Positions 6,311 to 14,004 of a stretch of 64,000 nucleotides of DNA are shown here, piece after piece. Below the pieces are notes generated by a model. The model did not search any database. It saw only the letters and a list, made by a program, of their open reading frames with translations, and had not been told where the DNA came from. A program made the position numbers and the translations under genes. Numbering within the stretch: the first letter of the stretch is position 1; every line of letters starts with the position of its first letter. This DNA comes from a virus, in IMG/VR virus record IMGVR_UViG_3300032046_000016, positions 16,905-80,904 of that record; one strand, written 5' to 3'.

Positions 6311-9300
6311 TTGATCTCGGACCGCTTTCTGGGTATGCGGCGCGCCCGGCCCTCAATGCTGAACCCGGTCCGCTCACCCTTCTTCACGCGCTCCCACTCG
6401 CGCGGATCGTTCACTCGCACGCCCATGATCCAGGTGCCCTTGACTACCTTATGCAGCTTGCCATCGGTTCCCTCCAGCTCGAAGTCTGTCGGTGCCAGGT
6501 AGCTCTCGACGACCCGGAGCCTCGGGTCGTCGTACACGTGCATAACGCCGATCTGCTGGAAGCGCTCCATAAAGCCGTGCGCCGCCTTGCGGATCTCCTC
6601 GGCCTTGACCACCTCGTCCTGGAGGTCGATGTACGGCCACGGCTTGAGCACGGGCCCGTAGACCAGGTGCTCCTCCTCGACCGCCTTGATGATCAGCATC
6701 TTCAGGACGATGCGGCTCTCGACGGCCTTCGCCTTCAGATCGACGAGCTTCGGCTTCTCCCCAGGCTTTGCCCACACCAGCCAGTGATCCCCGCGCTTCC
6801 GCCTCTCGTCTGCCACCTCGTCGAGCGTCTTCGTATCGGCGACTGGCGTTTCATCCTCAGGCCACTGAGCCAGCCAGAAGCGCTCGCCGGTGGGTCGGGG
6901 GACGGAGCTGATCACCAGCCGGCCCTTCATGTCGCCCTTCTCGTCCTTCAAGAAGAGCTCGAAGCTGTGGCGGTGCCACACGCCCATGTCCCAGGTGCCG
7001 TAGGCGACGGCGAACAGCATGCCGTAGGTCTTGGAGCTGGCGCCGGCCTCGCCAGGCTTGAAGACGGCGGGCTTGCCTCGCCCGACCTTCAGCCACTCGA
7101 CGGGCGGCGGGCCGTACCAGGTGCATTGGAAGCTGGGCGCGTGGTCGGCGGCGAGGAACTCGTCGGTCCCGTCGTCGTCGGTGTCCGGCTTGAAGATGAC
7201 GGGGTGAAACATGAGCTTGGGGCTGAACTGGCAGCGCAGGTCGCCGTGGTAGCGGTAGCCGGCCTTGCGCAGGTCGGCCTCGCTCTTGCCGGCGTCCTCT
7301 TCCTTGATGCCCATGTAGTGGTGGTGATAGACGAACTGGCCCGTGCCGCTGGGCGGCCACATTCTCTGCCAGTCGGTCTCCCAGAGGCGCAGGAAGCGCT
7401 CACCCCGCGACTCGCCCTCGCCCTGCTTCAGGAGGTGGATCAGCCCGATGTCGGGGACCTCGAGCAGCTCGAAGTCGGCGTCGGCGATCTCCGGGCAGGT
7501 CACTTGTCCAGACGTCTGGACTTTCTGCTTGGGCTCCTGGAGGACGTGGGCCCGGCGGGCGATATCGACCGCTTGGTTCGCGTAGTAGGCGTCCTTCCGG
7601 CTGATGTCCCGGTCGATCACGGTCGGCACGACCCAGTACAGGATCGGCTTCCCGTCCTTATCGGGACCGCTCACCAGCTCCTGGACCTGGACGGTCAGGA
7701 CGGCGCCCAGGGGATAGGTGCCGTTGTCGCTGACGCCGCCGACGTCGATGTACTCCCGGCCGTCGTACTCCTGGAGGTTCGTGTAGCTGTCGCGTCCGTG
7801 GAGCAGCCCGCAGGTGTAGGTCTTCGAGCCGCCGGCGTTGTCCTTGCTGTCGATCACCGTCACCTTCAGCTCGGTGACGTGCTTCACCTTCGACCACTCG
7901 TTCGTCGACCCGCCGATGCCATAGGGACCGTCGAGGGTCTTCACCATGGCGCCCTCGGACATGGCGACGGCGCTCGCCTTGAGGATCGCCGCGTTCATCT
8001 GCGCGCGGTCGTGAACGATGGTGGTGCTGGTGATAGCGAAGGCGGCCTTCCCCTTCAGGTTCTTGGCGTAGAACTCCTCCAGGGCGGTGCGCCGCTCGGT
8101 CCACGGCTTCTCGTGCAGGTCCTCTTCCCGGTAGGGCAGGTCGAAGACGGTCAGCACGACGGTGGCGCCGGCCAGGTCGGGCTCGTCGGCCAGGAGCGGG
8201 TCGAGCTCGGTGCGAGGCAGCCGCTTGCCATCCCGTACCATGCCCATATCGCAGTCGAGAATGTAGTCGCCAGGGATGGCGAGCAGCATCTTCGCCAGGT
8301 CGGGGAAGACCTTGGCCCGGTCGCGGATATTCTCGAAGGCGATCTCGACGCGGCCGCCCGCCTTCTGCACCACCGTACGGTAGCCGTTGAACTTCACCTC
8401 GACGTCGAGGCCGCCGGCGATGCGGTCCTTTGCCCAGTGATCCCAGAGCTCCGAGCTGGACAGGAACTCCGTGTACTCGGCGACCGCCGGCTTGGGCGGT
8501 ATCCACTTGCCGAAGGGCTTCAGGGCGACCTTCTCCAGGTCTTCGGCCTGCAGCGCCATCCCAGAGGGCGAGTCGGCGGTCAGCGCCTTCGTCGTGGGCT
8601 TCACGGCCCGGAGGCGCCCGCGGACGTGAACCGTCTCCCAAAGGCCCGGCTCCTCGAACGTCTCCTCCTCAAGGTCCAGGATCTCGAACTCGGCAGTAGT
8701 GCCAGCCTCCTCCCGGAGCTTGGGGTCGGCGTAGAACTGGAAGCTCAGCTTGTTCCAGTAGCTCTTGTGGGTCGGGTCGGCGAAGGCGCCCTCGCCCTGC
8801 GTGCTCGGTACCTCGAAGGCCAGGACGCCGCCGGACTTCAGCACCCGCCAGATCTCGCCCATGATGGCGACCTGGTCCTCCAGGTGCTCCAGGAAGTGCC
8901 AGGCCCGTACCTCGTCCACGCTGCCGTCGGGCCAGGGGATGCCCTGGCTCAGGTCGTGGACGACGTCCGGCTTGACGTCGGCCCGGGCGTCGATATTCAC
9001 GTAGCCGTCCAGCTTCTCCTTCCCGCAGCCCAGGTTCAGGCGCACGGGCCCAGCCTTCTTCAGCGTGACCACCGCGCGCTCTTCCACGGGACGCAGCACC
9101 AGGTCGTACAGGGGAACGTAGTCGGAGTGGGGGCCGGAGGCGCTGAACACGTGATGCAGCTCGGGCTTGCCGCTCTTGCCTGGGTCAACCTCCTTCCGCA
9201 TCAGGATGGTCAACCCTTCTATCAGGCCGGCGTTGTGGTCGCACGCCTCAAGCCGGTAAAGCAGGTCTACGTCTCCGGGCTTCGAGCCGTTGCCGCCGGC

Positions 9301-9630
9301 CTTGATCGCCAGGACCTCGTCGGCCGACTGCACCGCCGAGCCGACTATGCTCACGAAGTGAGGGACGACCAGGACGGGATCGGTCAGCCGCTTCAGCACG
9401 CTGTCGTGCTTCATGCCCCGCTTGTCCATCTCGGCGACGATCCCAGCGTGGAGGGCGCGGCAGCGCTTCTGGCTCAGCGGCTTCTCGTGGACAAGGACCT
9501 CGTTGCCCTTCTTCAGCTCGGCCCACCAGATATGCGTCAGGCGGTGGTCAGCGACAAGCCCGCCATCCGATACCTTCGACGGGTCGAACGTGTCGATGTC
9601 CTTGATCTTGGCGATGTCCACAGCATTCAT
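6307..9630 (-). CDS. Fused maturation protein: methyltransferase, DNA ligase, phosphoesterase, XkdF protease
   Basis: 1107 residues from ATG at 9630 (an upstream TTG at 9669 would run through a terminator stem). Domains: 1-190 possible nucleotidyltransferase (GS at 97-98, DVDLLYR from 120); 193-300 SAM methyltransferase (LNLGCGKEKLDGYVNID at 198-214); 348-368 segment shared with the capsid protein; 395-583 ATP-dependent ligase (EVKFNGYR with Lys413, YILDCDMGM 456, SEGAMVKT 558, EWSKVK 578) plus an OB-like part to about 677; 720-935 LigD-phosphoesterase-like (YRYHGDLR, AYGTWDMGVW, MKGRLVI, RFWLAQWP); 972-1097 XkdF-type protease (GTWIMGVRV, GFSIEG). It stands at the prohead protease position. 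XkdF's usual C-terminal strand is in the scaffold gene. The combination is inferred from motifs; the ligase and XkdF calls are strongest. Confidence 0.85.
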   Translation of the reverse strand: MNAVDIAKIKDIDTFDPSKVSDGGLVADHRLTHIWWAELKKGNEVLVHEKPLSQKRCRALHAGIVAEMDKRGMKHDSVLKRLTDPVLVVPHFVSIVGSAVQSADEVLAIKAGGNGSKPGDVDLLYRLEACDHNAGLIEGLTILMRKEVDPGKSGKPELHHVFSASGPHSDYVPLYDLVLRPVEERAVVTLKKAGPVRLNLGCGKEKLDGYVNIDARADVKPDVVHDLSQGIPWPDGSVDEVRAWHFLEHLEDQVAIMGEIWRVLKSGGVLAFEVPSTQGEGAFADPTHKSYWNKLSFQFYADPKLREEAGTTAEFEILDLEEETFEEPGLWETVHVRGRLRAVKPTTKALTADSPSGMALQAEDLEKVALKPFGKWIPPKPAVAEYTEFLSSSELWDHWAKDRIAGGLDVEVKFNGYRTVVQKAGGRVEIAFENIRDRAKVFPDLAKMLLAIPGDYILDCDMGMVRDGKRLPRTELDPLLADEPDLAGATVVLTVFDLPYREEDLHEKPWTERRTALEEFYAKNLKGKAAFAITSTTIVHDRAQMNAAILKASAVAMSEGAMVKTLDGPYGIGGSTNEWSKVKHVTELKVTVIDSKDNAGGSKTYTCGLLHGRDSYTNLQEYDGREYIDVGGVSDNGTYPLGAVLTVQVQELVSGPDKDGKPILYWVVPTVIDRDISRKDAYYANQAVDIARRAHVLQEPKQKVQTSGQVTCPEIADADFELLEVPDIGLIHLLKQGEGESRGERFLRLWETDWQRMWPPSGTGQFVYHHHYMGIKEEDAGKSEADLRKAGYRYHGDLRCQFSPKLMFHPVIFKPDTDDDGTDEFLAADHAPSFQCTWYGPPPVEWLKVGRGKPAVFKPGEAGASSKTYGMLFAVAYGTWDMGVWHRHSFELFLKDEKGDMKGRLVISSVPRPTGERFWLAQWPEDETPVADTKTLDEVADERRKRGDHWLVWAKPGEKPKLVDLKAKAVESRIVLKMLIIKAVEEEHLVYGPVLKPWPYIDLQDEVVKAEEIRKAAHGFMERFQQIGVMHVYDDPRLRVVESYLAPTDFELEGTDGKLHKVVKGTWIMGVRVNDPREWERVKKGERTGFSIEGRARRIPRKRSEIK
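7506..7521. repeat. 16-bp palindrome, copy 1 of 3
   Basis: GTCCAGACGTCTGGAC is a perfect 16-bp palindrome inside the maturation gene, between the ligase and phosphoesterase coding parts. The same palindrome occurs at 25659-25674 and, with one end base changed, at 48905-48920. Confidence 0.7.
8527..8589 (-). repeat. Shared 63-bp segment, maturation protein copy
   Basis: Codes for KALTADSPSG followed by MALQAEDLEKV, at the junction between methyltransferase and ligase domains. It pairs with 4187-4249 in the capsid gene (18 of 21 residues identical). A shared processing or docking signal is the simplest reading. Confidence 0.85.
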
Positions 9631-9664
9631 GACGACAAAGACCCCACCGAAAGACGGTGGGGTC
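9631..9664 (-). terminator. Intrinsic terminator/attenuator before the maturation gene
   Basis: On the minus strand GACCCCACCG and CGGTGGGGTC (9640-9664) form a perfect 10-bp stem with a 5-base loop TCTTT, followed by TTTGTCGTC and then the ATG at 9630. A stem this strong with a short U run should stop or weaken transcription coming from the early side. The 3' arm also holds the only G-rich ribosome-binding sequence, so translation may be controlled too. Confidence 0.75.
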
Positions 9665-9712
9665 TCCAAGGGACCTCTTCGTTAAGTGCTGGGGATCAGA
9701 TTCAGCGCCAGG

Positions 9713-9931
9713 TCATTGCAGGCGGGCGGCCGTCCTGTTGATCTCGGCTACCAGCTCGTCAAGGGGCACCTCCCAGTAGTGCCAGGCCCCGTGGTGCTTC
9801 TGGCGCATTCGCACCACGATCACGTCACGTCTAAGGCATACCATAAACCAGGGCGCTCCGCAAGCACAATACTGAGCGCGCTCGGCACCCTCTGCCGGCG
9901 GCGTCTCATGGGCCTGCAGCTCCCGCGTCAT
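9713..9931 (-). CDS. Small unknown protein with CxC motif
   Basis: 72 residues from ATG at 9931, close behind the upstream stop. It contains YCACGAPW, a basic stretch RRDVIVVRMRQKHHG and a helical end LVAEINRTAARLQ. This may be a minor metal-binding protein. It is the last gene before the terminator stem in front of the maturation gene. Confidence 0.6.
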   Translation of the reverse strand: MTRELQAHETPPAEGAERAQYCACGAPWFMVCLRRDVIVVRMRQKHHGAWHYWEVPLDELVAEINRTAARLQ

Positions 9932-9933
9932 TG

Positions 9934-10221
9934 TCAACGATAGGATTCCTGCCCTACCGCTGCCCGCGCGGCCCGGCGTACCTCGCCGACTTCCCGGGCC
10001 GTCAGGCCCCATTCCTGGAGCTGCTCGTCGGACACGCCGTCAAGCTGCTCCCTGGTCAAGGTTGTCAGGCCACCGCCCAGCTCCACCACGTCGCCCTTCC
10101 AGCAGTCCATCAGGCGCTGCCGCAGGCGGGGCCGGATGCCCATCTCTTCCAGAAACGACGTGTCGTCCCGCCGGCTGACGGGATACGTCTTGACGATCTT
10201 CGCAGCGCTACCATCAGGCAC
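9934..10221 (-). CDS. Small unknown protein, possible helix-hairpin-helix
   Basis: 95 residues from GTG at 10221, chosen because AGGAGG lies 6 bases before it; it overlaps the upstream stop by 8 bases. The segment MGIRPRLRQRLMDCW then LTTLTREQLDGVSDEQLQEWGL and EVGEVRRAARAAV resembles the helical fold of RNA polymerase alpha C-terminal or helix-hairpin-helix domains. That resemblance is weak; function unknown. Confidence 0.65.
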   Translation of the reverse strand: MPDGSAAKIVKTYPVSRRDDTSFLEEMGIRPRLRQRLMDCWKGDVVELGGGLTTLTREQLDGVSDEQLQEWGLTAREVGEVRRAARAAVGQESYR

Positions 10222-10486
10222 GGCTGGCCTCCTCTGCCGGTTCTCTACCGCCACCGCCGCTCTCACCCTTCTCAAGGCGCGGGCCCCAATCCTCCGCGCG
10301 CTCTTCGACAGGCACGGCCATGAGCACGCGGCAGCGAAGGCAGGGCACCACGTAGAAGGTCGATGGCTCCCCCGCCGTCGGGCCGAAGTCCAGCAGATGG
10401 AACTCCGACTCGCCCTCGACCTGGACGCTATGCAGGTTCGGCCGGTGGCCGATCAGGACGCACAGCAAGCGCTTAAACAGATTCAT
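10214..10486 (-). CDS. Unknown protein of the head region
   Basis: 90 residues, ATG overlapping the upstream stop (ATGA). It starts with basic-hydrophobic MNLFKRLLCVLIGHRP, carries a CLRCRV pair, and ends in a Gly/Glu-rich low-complexity tail. No family recognised. Confidence 0.6.
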   Translation of the reverse strand: MNLFKRLLCVLIGHRPNLHSVQVEGESEFHLLDFGPTAGEPSTFYVVPCLRCRVLMAVPVEERAEDWGPRLEKGESGGGGREPAEEASRA

Positions 10487-10803
10487 GGCCTCGCTCCCTC
10501 TGCGGCCAGCTCCTCGGGCTCGTCGGCGGTGACGTGCAGGGCGGCGGCCGGCAGTGGTGGAAGCATCTGGACGTCAGCCGCCTCTGCGGGCGCGGCATGG
10601 AGCATCACCGCCGTCATGGCGTCGATCTGCGGGTTCCGGGCGCCATCGAGCAGACCGAGCAACGTCATGCCCGTGACGGTCCAGCCGGACGGCCAGCAGC
10701 CGCGGATGATGCGCTCTGCCGCCTCCGCGTCGTGGACGATGAAGGGTGCCTCCGCCACGACACTACCGTCCTGGTCGAGAACCTTGAGCACATGCAGCTC
10801 CAC
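10483..10803 (-). CDS. Unknown protein, first gene of a four-gene block
   Basis: 106 residues from ATG at 10803. It begins MELHVLKVLDQDGSVVAEAPF, a short beta-type domain, and ends in an acidic Ala/Pro-rich tail. A promoter-like sequence (10831-10858) lies just upstream, so it probably opens the block that leads into the maturation gene. No family recognised. Confidence 0.6.
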   Translation of the reverse strand: MELHVLKVLDQDGSVVAEAPFIVHDAEAAERIIRGCWPSGWTVTGMTLLGLLDGARNPQIDAMTAVMLHAAPAEAADVQMLPPLPAAALHVTADEPEELAAEGARP

Positions 10804-10830
10804 GCTTCACCTCCGACAACTATCGCGCAG

Positions 10831-10858
10831 ATGATAACACAACGACTAAGCCCGTCAA
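10831..10858 (-). promoter_or_regulatory. Promoter for the 10.8 kb block
   Basis: On the minus strand TTGACG (10853-10858), a 16-bp spacer and TATCAT (10831-10836) lie about 30 bases upstream of the 106-residue gene. They are in a 163-bp gap, next to an oppositely directed promoter. Confidence 0.6.
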
Positions 10859-10864
10859 TCGACC

Positions 10865-10892
10865 TTGACAGCACGGACAGGCGTGCTACACT
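10865..10892 (+). promoter_or_regulatory. Plus-strand promoter pointing against the head genes
   Basis: TTGACA (10865-10870), 16 bp, TACACT (10887-10892), preceded by GC as in the minus-strand promoter family. The spacer holds an inverted repeat GCACG-N6-CGTGC. No convincing plus-strand gene follows; an antisense transcript over the head morphogenesis gene is possible. Confidence 0.6.
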
Positions 10893-10966
10893 CAAGGTGC
10901 CCCTAAACAGGTGCCCTCCTGTGACGGAGCACAAGAGCGTCGGCGCCAGCCGGCGTTCTTGATGTC

Positions 10967-11983
10967 TCAGGCAGAGCGCCTCTGGCCGCTCCAAGGAACC
11001 TCCGGGCGGTCCCAGGCACAAGGATCGGCAGCGGCCTTTCGCAGCAGCTTGCCCACGCCAACCCAGCAGCGACGCGAGAACGGCGACACCCTGCAGCGGC
11101 AGCGTGGGTGTAGGGGAGGATGATCGTGGCCGCTCGGAAACATGCCCCCGAAATGGGCGCTGGGAGGCGACGGCGCCAGGAGGCCGGACCGGAGAGGCAC
11201 CGCGCCGGCCGCCTCGTTGTCCCGGCAGCGTGAGCAGGCGCCAAACTGGCAGATCCACTCGACGTACTCCACGCCGTTCTGCTGGAAGGTCATCAGGCGG
11301 CCGATCTGCCGCGTGCGCTTCAGCTCGGTCCTGGCGATCAGCTCGGCGCGGTCCCGGTTCTGAACGATCTTGTCTATCTGGCCAGTCATGCGCTCCGGCC
11401 CGAAGTTGCCGGACAACCCGCGGAGGATGGAGTTGGCGATGGAGCGGCGGGTCTGCTCACGGATTCCCTTGATGCTGGAGCCCACGGTCAGCGACAGCAT
11501 GCGCCGGATCGCTGGGTCGCGGAGAACGAAGCGCTCGGGCGGGAAGCCCTCGCCCTTCGGGCCCGCCTTCTTGACGTCCTGAGCGGTGTAGCCCAGCTCG
11601 GTCAGGGCGTCGGCGCCGCCCCGCTGGAAGCCCAGGATCGCGTCCAGCGCCAGGACCGTTCCCATCTTGGCCCACAGACGCTGCGCCTCCTCGCTATCGT
11701 CCCAGGCTGCCAGCAGCCCCTCGATGCGGCTGCGCGTCGAGTTGGGCGACAGGCGCACCCATTCCTCGACCGGCATCGAACGGCGCAGCTCCGCGAACAG
11801 GCGGAGGACACCGAGGCCGGCCTTTACCTCGTGGGGCTCAATCAGGTCGCGGGGTTTCGGGCGTGTGGGGAGCGGAAGACGGTAGCGTTGCTGGGGCGTC
11901 GCCGCCTTGAGGATGTCAGTCGCCGGAGGGCTGAGAGTCGTGGTCCTGTGCCTCCCTTCGGCGATAGCCGTTACGCTCTCCAA
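10967..11983 (-). CDS. Phage head morphogenesis protein (Mu gpF / SPP1 gp7-like)
   Basis: 338 residues. The C-terminal half has the family pattern: IARTELKRTRQIGRLMTF, then CSRCRDNEAAG and HPPLHPRCRCRVSP, a probable zinc-binding core. Such minor head proteins bind the portal and scaffold and enter the prohead. The TTG at 11983 is the only in-frame start upstream of the conserved part, which forces a 68-bp overlap with the preceding gene; its ribosome site is weak. Residues 26-30 (KAATP) recall a similar motif in the portal. Confidence 0.85.
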   Translation of the reverse strand: MESVTAIAEGRHRTTTLSPPATDILKAATPQQRYRLPLPTRPKPRDLIEPHEVKAGLGVLRLFAELRRSMPVEEWVRLSPNSTRSRIEGLLAAWDDSEEAQRLWAKMGTVLALDAILGFQRGGADALTELGYTAQDVKKAGPKGEGFPPERFVLRDPAIRRMLSLTVGSSIKGIREQTRRSIANSILRGLSGNFGPERMTGQIDKIVQNRDRAELIARTELKRTRQIGRLMTFQQNGVEYVEWICQFGACSRCRDNEAAGAVPLRSGLLAPSPPSAHFGGMFPSGHDHPPLHPRCRCRVSPFSRRCWVGVGKLLRKAAADPCAWDRPEVPWSGQRRSA

Positions 11984-12218
11984 TCGCCGCCATCAGCGCC
12001 TGCAGGAGAAGGTCCCAAGGTCCGAGGCGCCGGCGCGGAAAGCCGGTTACCCGGCCGTGGCGCCAGGCCACACGCGGTCGCCGCCGCTTCGACAGGAACA
12101 CCACGTAGTTGCCCATCGTCGGGCTTCCCGTGCAGTCGTTGGCGATCAGCGCCGTCCCCAGGTGCTCCCGCGGGGCGGCGCCGGCCGCAGGCACGGACTC
12201 GACCGTCACCCTCAACAT
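11916..12218 (-). CDS. Conserved small phage protein next to the portal
   Basis: 100 residues from ATG at 12218; it shares bases with the stop of the zinc-ribbon gene. The pattern LIANDCTGSPTMGNYVVFLSK followed by GRVTGFPRRRLGPWDLLLQAL is, from memory, that of a small protein kept near portal genes in several siphophages. Its function is not known to me. Confidence 0.75.
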   Translation of the reverse strand: MLRVTVESVPAAGAAPREHLGTALIANDCTGSPTMGNYVVFLSKRRRPRVAWRHGRVTGFPRRRLGPWDLLLQALMAAIGERNGYRRREAQDHDSQPSGD

Positions 12219-12364
12219 ACCGCCACCGCCTCGGGAGACCGGTTCCTCTTTATCTGTTGCAGGAGAAGCCGTAGCGCGCATTGCAGGCACACGTACTCTT
12301 CCTCAAGAGGGTCGAAGTGCAGATCGCCGCCGCACTTCGGGCAGGCCTTCAGTACGAGCCTCAC
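12212..12364 (-). CDS. 50-residue zinc-ribbon protein
   Basis: GTG start overlaps the portal stop (GTGTGA) and the stop overlaps the next ATG, so both ends fit a coupled gene. The sequence MRLVLKACPKCGGDLHF...EYVCLQCALRLL has two CxxC pairs of a zinc ribbon. It probably binds nucleic acid or protein in head assembly; no further clue. Confidence 0.8.
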   Translation of the reverse strand: MRLVLKACPKCGGDLHFDPLEEEYVCLQCALRLLLQQIKRNRSPEAVAVC

Positions 12365-14004
12365 ACCGCTAGCTGAAACAGCTCCTGCAGGTCCGCGCTC
12401 GCCGCCTTCTTCGTAGCCGCATCCACGCCGGCGTCCCGGAGGTCCTGGATCACGCTGTCGAAGTACCAGCGGATCTCGCCCTCGGTGTCCAGCTCCTGCA
12501 TCGCCTTCTCGACCGCCACCTTCAGCGGGTCGGGAACCTGCGAGCTCAGGAACTTGCGCCGGCGGCCCCGCTCGCAGTCCTTGAGCGCGGCCCTCTTCCA
12601 GCGCCGCATCTCGTCCAGGACAGGCTGAGCGGCGTCGGCCTTCTGCGCCTTGCCTGCGCCCTCGGGCTGCACGAAGAGCGGAGTGGCCGCCTCGCCAGCC
12701 GGCACGAGGCCCTGATTCATCAGGAACGTATCGCCGCCCTCGTAGGGCTCCATGCCGCGCTTGGCGCGCCACTCGTTGCGGGTCTGCAGGCCGGAGCCGA
12801 CCGCGCTCACGCCGACCGCCACCTCGTCGCTTTCCTTGGCGAAGTCCGGAACCTTGAACTGGATGCGCCAGCCCTTGATGCCCTTCCGCCAGAGGCGCCA
12901 CATGTTCAGCGTCGTCTGCACGATCTCCTGCATGGGCTTGGCTTCCATCCAGTACAGGATCTGCTCCAGGCCCTCCAGGTTCGCGCGGTTGACGTCCTCG
13001 ACCATGCCAAGCACGCCCGCCGATGCGCCCACGACGGACAGCATCTCGTTGCGGCTGAACGTCCGGCCCTTCAGGTACTCCGAGTCGCGGCCCGGACCTG
13101 GACCGCTCACGAAGCTCTTGTAGTCGACGCCACCCTTCACGACAACGGCGTCGCGGTTGGCGTTCTCGACCCCCGCATACCAGGCCTCGATCTTAGCCTC
13201 CAGCGCTGCGAAATCGTCGTCCTCGATGTCCTCGGGCGCTGCCCACATGCCTGGTGGGGTGCGCTGATTGCGGAACGAGTTCTTGTTCCACGCCTGGGCG
13301 TACAGATCGGTGATAGCGGCGATGCGCAGCGACTCCAGGTCGGAGGCGGTCCACCGTCCCTCGATGTCGGGCACCTGGAAGTTCAGCACCTCGTCGATGG
13401 CAAACTCGGCGGCTTTGCCCTCGAAGTACTGGATGTACGCCTTCTCCAGGTTGGGGAAGTAGCCCTTGGCGTCCACCATCGGCACCACCCGCCCCGGCAT
13501 GACCACGAAGTCGATCTCGTCGCCGAAGCCGTTCTTGACGATCTCCCACGAGCAGAGGTTAAAGAGCTTCAGCCGGGCGAACGTCAGCCAGAGCTTGTGC
13601 ACGGTGAGCTGCCACTGGCGGACGTTAATCACGGGCCCCTGGAGGTCGGGGTTAAAGAAGGTCCGCAGGTAGGCGCCAGCGTCGGGGTCGGGGTCTTCAC
13701 CCTCTTCCAGCTCGTCGCGGGCCTCGACGATCTCCAGCGGCTGCGCCACGCAGATCAGGGCGATGCGCCGAATGGCGGCGCGCACCCAGGGTAGCGACCG
13801 CCACAGGGCGACGAGCTCGAAGTGGCTGATCTGGGCGCTGCCCTCATACATGGCAGCCATCCCAGCGCCAAGCCCGTACAGGAAAGGTGGCCGCATGAAG
13901 CTGCGCGGCTGCGGCGCGGACTTCGGCGATGGCGTCGCCGCCTTAATGACGCGCCGCTCGTGGCCAGGAGGAAGCCAGAGCTCAACCTCAGTCCCTGTCG
14001 TCAT
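12361..14004 (-). CDS. Portal protein (HK97 type)
   Basis: 547 residues, a usual length. Portal signs include WVRAAIRRIALICVAQPLEIV near the N-terminus, LPWVRAAIR, the central FRNQRTPPGMWAAP segment and EMLSVVGASAGVLGMVEDVNRANLE, then QTRNEWRAKRGMEPYEGGD. The portal ring is the DNA entry gate and docks terminase. The gene follows terminase and two tiny genes and leads into the zinc-ribbon gene. KAATP at residues 21-25 may be a processing site shared with other head proteins. Confidence 0.9.
   Translation of the reverse strand: MTTGTEVELWLPPGHERRVIKAATPSPKSAPQPRSFMRPPFLYGLGAGMAAMYEGSAQISHFELVALWRSLPWVRAAIRRIALICVAQPLEIVEARDELEEGEDPDPDAGAYLRTFFNPDLQGPVINVRQWQLTVHKLWLTFARLKLFNLCSWEIVKNGFGDEIDFVVMPGRVVPMVDAKGYFPNLEKAYIQYFEGKAAEFAIDEVLNFQVPDIEGRWTASDLESLRIAAITDLYAQAWNKNSFRNQRTPPGMWAAPEDIEDDDFAALEAKIEAWYAGVENANRDAVVVKGGVDYKSFVSGPGPGRDSEYLKGRTFSRNEMLSVVGASAGVLGMVEDVNRANLEGLEQILYWMEAKPMQEIVQTTLNMWRLWRKGIKGWRIQFKVPDFAKESDEVAVGVSAVGSGLQTRNEWRAKRGMEPYEGGDTFLMNQGLVPAGEAATPLFVQPEGAGKAQKADAAQPVLDEMRRWKRAALKDCERGRRRKFLSSQVPDPLKVAVEKAMQELDTEGEIRWYFDSVIQDLRDAGVDAATKKAASADLQELFQLAV

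Noticed and set aside
6304-9741. Plus-strand open frame of 1145 codons opposite the maturation gene
   Set aside because: It is the codon-phase shadow of the minus-strand gene, with shadow-like Leu/Val/Asp/Gly/Arg composition, no motif and no ribosome site; the minus strand has clear domains.
10911-11123. Plus-strand 70-codon ORF after the rightward promoter
   Set aside because: No ribosome site, shadow-like composition, and it lies within the convincing head morphogenesis gene.
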